Origin: an uncultured Cryptobacterium sp.
GTDB lineage: Bacteria; Actinomycetota; Coriobacteriia; Coriobacteriales; Eggerthellaceae
NCBI GenBank assembly: GCA_900554685.1
Contig: USIG01000066.1
Span: 1-8,933 of the forward strand
Length of the DNA stretch: 8,933 nucleotides
Direction of reading: 5' to 3'
Within the stretch, counting starts at the first letter, position 1; each line of letters begins with the position of its first letter. A program made the translations under genes and the position numbers. Of the stretch, positions 6,377-8,933 are shown one piece after another. The notes beneath the pieces are model-generated. The model had not been told where the DNA came from, ran no database searches, and worked only from the letters and a program-made list of their open reading frames with translations.

Positions 6377-7366
6377 ATGTTCTACACCCCTGCCATCAAC
6401 AAAGCACTGAAGTTAACCGCGCGTGTTCATGCAAACCAACTTGATAAAAATGAAGTGCCCTATATTGCTCACCCGCTTCATCTTGCCGAGCAAATGGACA
6501 CTGAAGCAGAAATATGCGCTGCGCTTCTTCATGATGTTTTAGAAGATGGCTCCTTAAGCGCTCATGATTTAGTCGAACGAGGTATTCCTGAAGCAGCAGT
6601 CTATGCAGTTTTACTTTTGACACGTGAGGAGCAAACCCCTTATCTGGATTACATACAGGCTATCCAAGAGGGAGACTACGGAACGAAAAAGCGTATTGAT
6701 GAGCGCCAAGCAGCTCTTGCCCGTCTCTATCACAACCAAAACTCTTTACCTGAATCACTTGAGTCACAGGCAAGCACTGACCCCCTTGTCGAAGGTGCGC
6801 GTATCGCCCGAAAAGTAAAGCTGGCCGATTTAAGACACAATTCGCAACTTGGTCGCTTAAGTATTGTTTCTTCCCGCGACATCAAACGTCTGAAAAAATA
6901 TCGAGAAGCACGCGTTATTCTTGAGGATCTTGTCTACAAAACACGCACTCCCGTTGGTTCGTTTTCACTTAAAGTCAACGGAAAACCCTACGCATTTCAT
7001 GTTGAGAAGCGCTTTGCGCAAACCGCTCAAACAGACATCTCTCAAGGCTTTAGAGCTGACTATAGTTTCAAAGTTGACGTTCTTCCTCTTGAAAAAGACG
7101 ACGAAATTGAAGCGGTCTATTACTTTGGAGATACTCTTTTAAATTACGAAAGCAACGATCATGCCGTAAGCACCACCTATCAAAAAGGCAACGCGCTTAT
7201 CACCTTTAGTGCCCTTACCACCAGCAAGTTTTCCTATACAGAAAAGTACCCATTCCAGCTCCAAAGCAGAATGGGTACTTATAAAATCACCAATGATCCT
7301 ATTAAGTATCGGTTTTATCCAGAAACACACACGATCGAATATCGTCTTTCAGTCACTACTCAATAG
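6377..7366 (+). CDS. HD-domain (p)ppGpp-hydrolase-like protein with an unrecognised C-terminal domain
   Basis: 329 residues. Residues 1-185 form an HD phosphohydrolase of the RelA/SpoT/Mesh1-like type. PYIAHP supplies His32; LLHDVLEDG supplies His52-Asp53 and Glu56-Asp57; VKLADLRHN supplies Asp151, completing the metal-binding H-HD-D set. No synthetase domain is present, so at most a small alarmone hydrolase, or a relative acting on another nucleotide, is expected. Residues about 97-141 are a charged insert between the usual YLDYI helix and the ARxxKLADL helix, which are nearly adjacent in ordinary members. Residues about 190-329 are beta-strand-rich, with alternating hydrophobic and polar residues and many aromatics, and match no family I recognise. 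There is no signal peptide or membrane segment. The ATG at 6377 has a good ribosome binding site. The gene stands alone, divergent from flavodoxin, and ends at a bidirectional terminator. Confidence 0.8.
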   Translation: MFYTPAINKALKLTARVHANQLDKNEVPYIAHPLHLAEQMDTEAEICAALLHDVLEDGSLSAHDLVERGIPEAAVYAVLLLTREEQTPYLDYIQAIQEGDYGTKKRIDERQAALARLYHNQNSLPESLESQASTDPLVEGARIARKVKLADLRHNSQLGRLSIVSSRDIKRLKKYREARVILEDLVYKTRTPVGSFSLKVNGKPYAFHVEKRFAQTAQTDISQGFRADYSFKVDVLPLEKDDEIEAVYYFGDTLLNYESNDHAVSTTYQKGNALITFSALTTSKFSYTEKYPFQLQSRMGTYKITNDPIKYRFYPETHTIEYRLSVTTQ

Positions 7367-7385
7367 CTATAACTCTTAAAACCCC

Positions 7386-7415
7386 AAAGAGCGTCTCTCG
7401 AATCAGACGCTCTTT
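7386..7415. terminator. Bidirectional intrinsic terminator between convergent genes
   Basis: A perfect 11-bp stem AAAGAGCGTCT/AGACGCTCTTT (7386-7396 with 7405-7415) encloses an 8-nt loop. It lies 20 nt after the HD-gene stop and 14 nt after the phosphofructokinase stop, so it can end both transcripts. The A/T ends of the stem supply U-rich tails in both directions. Confidence 0.85.
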
Positions 7416-7428
7416 GACTCAAAATTAC

Positions 7429-8646
7429 CTAATTTGCAGAGCGTTTATTAAAAGGGGTTAAGGTTGCCGGCATACAGCCTTCAACAATAAGCTTTGGCTC
7501 TCCTTGCATTAAAGGCTCAAAATAAGCAAGTGCCTCATCTGTTATTCCTTGATAGTTTGGCAAAATCCACTCATGAGGAAAATGCTTTACCGCGTTGGCA
7601 AATTCACTCGCCGGCCCTGAAAAATACTGGGCATTATACGCACCTGTTTGATTGTAGGCGCGCTTTACGCCCACCACTTGAGCAGTAAAAGAAGGATTGG
7701 CACTGCGCATATGAGCGCTCATGCCCAATTCGTACGCCTCCGTCACATCCACCAAGCTTTGCGCAAAATTACTTGAGCGTGCTGCACGAGATAAATCCTG
7801 CACAATACCGCGCGGTACAATACCCGCCTCAATAATCATTTGTTTTATGAGAGCCCCTGCCCCACCTAAAACAGCATGAGCAAAACCATCATGGGCGCTT
7901 TGGCCCGCAGAAACATACGTACCATCCGCATAATGAGCGCCTTCGCTTACCACAATGTAGCACTCGCCTTTTTCATCAAACTTTTTCTGAACCTCAGAAA
8001 GGAAAGTCTGTTTATCAAAATCGACCTCAGGGAGCACCAGCAAATCAACGTCTCCGGAAACGCAACAACTTCCTGCCAACCATCCCGCATCACGCCCCAT
8101 GGTTTCTAGCACAAATACCTCCGGGCGCGTATAGGCAGCATAATCCAAATAGGTTGCATGGGTTATTTGCGCAGCAATTTTTGCAGCACTCGGAAAACCT
8201 GGACAATGATCGACTAACACCAGGTCATTATCAACCGTTTTAGGAATCCCAATGAAACGATGAGCGCTTCTGTGCTCAGCAGCCCACTGAGAAAGCGCAT
8301 CCACCGTATCCATCGAATCATTTCCGCCGATATAGAACATAACGTCAATATCGTGCTCATCAAGTACCTTGATAAGACGTTCAAAATCAGCATCGTTACC
8401 ACGTTTGAGTTTGTAACGACAGGTTCCCAATGTCGAAGAAGGCGTCTGCTTCAAAAGATCCAGCTCGCGCCCCGACAAGTCGCTCAAATCATAGAGCTTT
8501 CCTTCGAGGACCCCTTCAATTCCATACAAGCCCCCAAATACACGGGTATAAACAGGATTGAGCTGGTTGGCGCGAATAACGCCCGCTAAACTGGCATTGA
8601 TAACCGCTGTTGGTCCTCCCGACTGAGCAACAAGACAATTACCCAT
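7429..8646 (-). CDS. 6-phosphofructokinase, PfkA family, probably PPi-type or atypical
   Basis: Glycolytic phosphorylation of fructose-6-phosphate, cytosolic. At 405 residues it is longer than the roughly 320-residue bacterial ATP-PFK. The N-terminal AQSGGPTAVINAS loop binds the phosphoryl donor; GGNDSMDT (107-114) replaces GGDGS of ATP enzymes; PKTVDND (135-141) replaces PGTIDND; METMGR-like ETMGRDAGW (181-189) binds the sugar phosphate. Asp110 and Lys136 are the residues that, in this family, go with pyrophosphate rather than ATP as donor; Asn109 at the usual first Asp is a further deviation. Donor use therefore needs assay. The start is ATG 8644-8646 with AAGGAG 6 nt upstream; a longer frame from 8724 would overlap the previous gene and lacks a ribosome binding site. 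It follows the permease gene after 28 nt and is probably co-transcribed with it. Confidence 0.88.
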   Translation of the reverse strand: MGNCLVAQSGGPTAVINASLAGVIRANQLNPVYTRVFGGLYGIEGVLEGKLYDLSDLSGRELDLLKQTPSSTLGTCRYKLKRGNDADFERLIKVLDEHDIDVMFYIGGNDSMDTVDALSQWAAEHRSAHRFIGIPKTVDNDLVLVDHCPGFPSAAKIAAQITHATYLDYAAYTRPEVFVLETMGRDAGWLAGSCCVSGDVDLLVLPEVDFDKQTFLSEVQKKFDEKGECYIVVSEGAHYADGTYVSAGQSAHDGFAHAVLGGAGALIKQMIIEAGIVPRGIVQDLSRAARSSNFAQSLVDVTEAYELGMSAHMRSANPSFTAQVVGVKRAYNQTGAYNAQYFSGPASEFANAVKHFPHEWILPNYQGITDEALAYFEPLMQGEPKLIVEGCMPATLTPFNKRSAN

Positions 8647-8674
8647 TATGTGCTCCTTCCCCTCTACACACTCT

Positions 8675-8933
8675 TTATTTTGTCGCACTCGGCACCTGAG
8701 AACTATCGACACGAGTCGAGTCATCAGGAGTAATCGTCATGCTCTGGAAACGGTTTTTCATAAACTCATCGTCGAAGTGGCGCGCAAAGAACTGCTCCAC
8801 AGGTGCTGTTTCAGGAACATTTGAAACCCTCTGAAACCAACAATCGAGTGCCATTAAAGTCATCGCTCCATTAATAAGCATAAGCACTGCGCAAATTGTG
8901 GTAAACGAATAGCGAATTCTCCCCGGAATTACA
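8675..8933 (-). CDS. C-terminal end of a probable PF06541-type ('putative ABC transporter permease') membrane protein
   Basis: Only the last 85 or so codons are in the window; the frame stays open to the edge, so the GTG at 8887 is internal. A hydrophobic helix (about 8846-8908) is followed by a cytoplasmic-type tail with a DCWxQR segment, then a VEQFFARHFDDEFMKNRF-like stretch. As I recall, members of this family end in the same way (acidic FDDxFMxxRF followed by QxM). Most family members are polytopic proteins of unknown function despite the 'ABC transporter' label. The stop at 8675-8677 lies 28 nt before the phosphofructokinase start. Identification rests on memory of the tail only. Confidence 0.55.
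   Translation of the reverse strand, partial: VIPGRIRYSFTTICAVLMLINGAMTLMALDCWFQRVSNVPETAPVEQFFARHFDDEFMKNRFQSMTITPDDSTRVDSSQVPSATK

Noticed and set aside
8260..8589. Plus-strand 109-codon frame opposite phosphofructokinase
   Set aside because: Antisense shadow over the catalytic motifs of the kinase; translation is not protein-family-like.
8647..8724. Longer N-terminus for phosphofructokinase (ATG at 8724)
   Set aside because: It would overlap the preceding gene, lacks a ribosome binding site, and adds residues not found in the family; ATG 8646 has AAGGAG and begins right before the conserved SGGP loop.
8675..8887. Independent small gene starting at GTG 8887
   Set aside because: The frame continues upstream to the window edge with hydrophobic residues in the same helix, so it is the tail of a larger membrane protein.

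Overview
The window looks like part of a low-to-mid GC (about mid-40s percent by eye) Gram-positive actinobacterial genome. A Coriobacteriia/Atopobiaceae-type host (Atopobium, Lancefieldella or Olsenella relatives) is my best guess. The reasons are a large CnaB/SpaA-domain wall-anchored surface protein, a PF06541-like permease tail, a long PfkA-like phosphofructokinase, and strong AGGAG-type ribosome binding sites. This is inference from gene style; no rRNA or other taxonomic marker is present.

Layout: (1) 1-2079 (+) is the 3' part of a sortase-anchored adhesin or pilin-like protein. It has four K/E/N isopeptide-type domains, an unusual sorting motif (PPKTS) and a strong hairpin terminator. 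(2) 5529-2212 (-) is a compact nucleoside-salvage operon, read in the order nucleoside hydrolase, 14-helix MFS transporter, ribokinase. The probable logic is import of a (deoxy)ribonucleoside by the MFS protein, cleavage to base plus ribose, and phosphorylation of ribose to ribose-5-phosphate for the pentose phosphate pathway. The 189-nt leader before the hydrolase contains a long-range complement to its own start-codon region and a perfect 10-bp palindrome. (3) 6195-5719 (-) is a small flavodoxin. (4) 6196-6376 is a divergent control region with two perfect dyads and a TATAAT box. (5) 6377-7366 (+) is an HD-family (p)ppGpp-hydrolase-like protein carrying an unrecognised beta-rich C-terminal domain. 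(6) A bidirectional terminator at 7386-7415 separates it from (7) 8933-7429 (-), which holds the C-terminal end of a probable PF06541 membrane protein followed 28 nt later by a 6-phosphofructokinase whose residues suggest a PPi-type or atypical enzyme.

Most of the window is ordinary housekeeping or accessory metabolism. No CRISPR array, insertion sequence, tRNA or phage feature was seen, and there is no gene-free stretch longer than 300 bases. The least explained items are the HD-protein C-terminal domain with its internal insertion, the anti-start complementarity in the nucleoside hydrolase leader, and the insert in the last CnaB domain of the surface protein.
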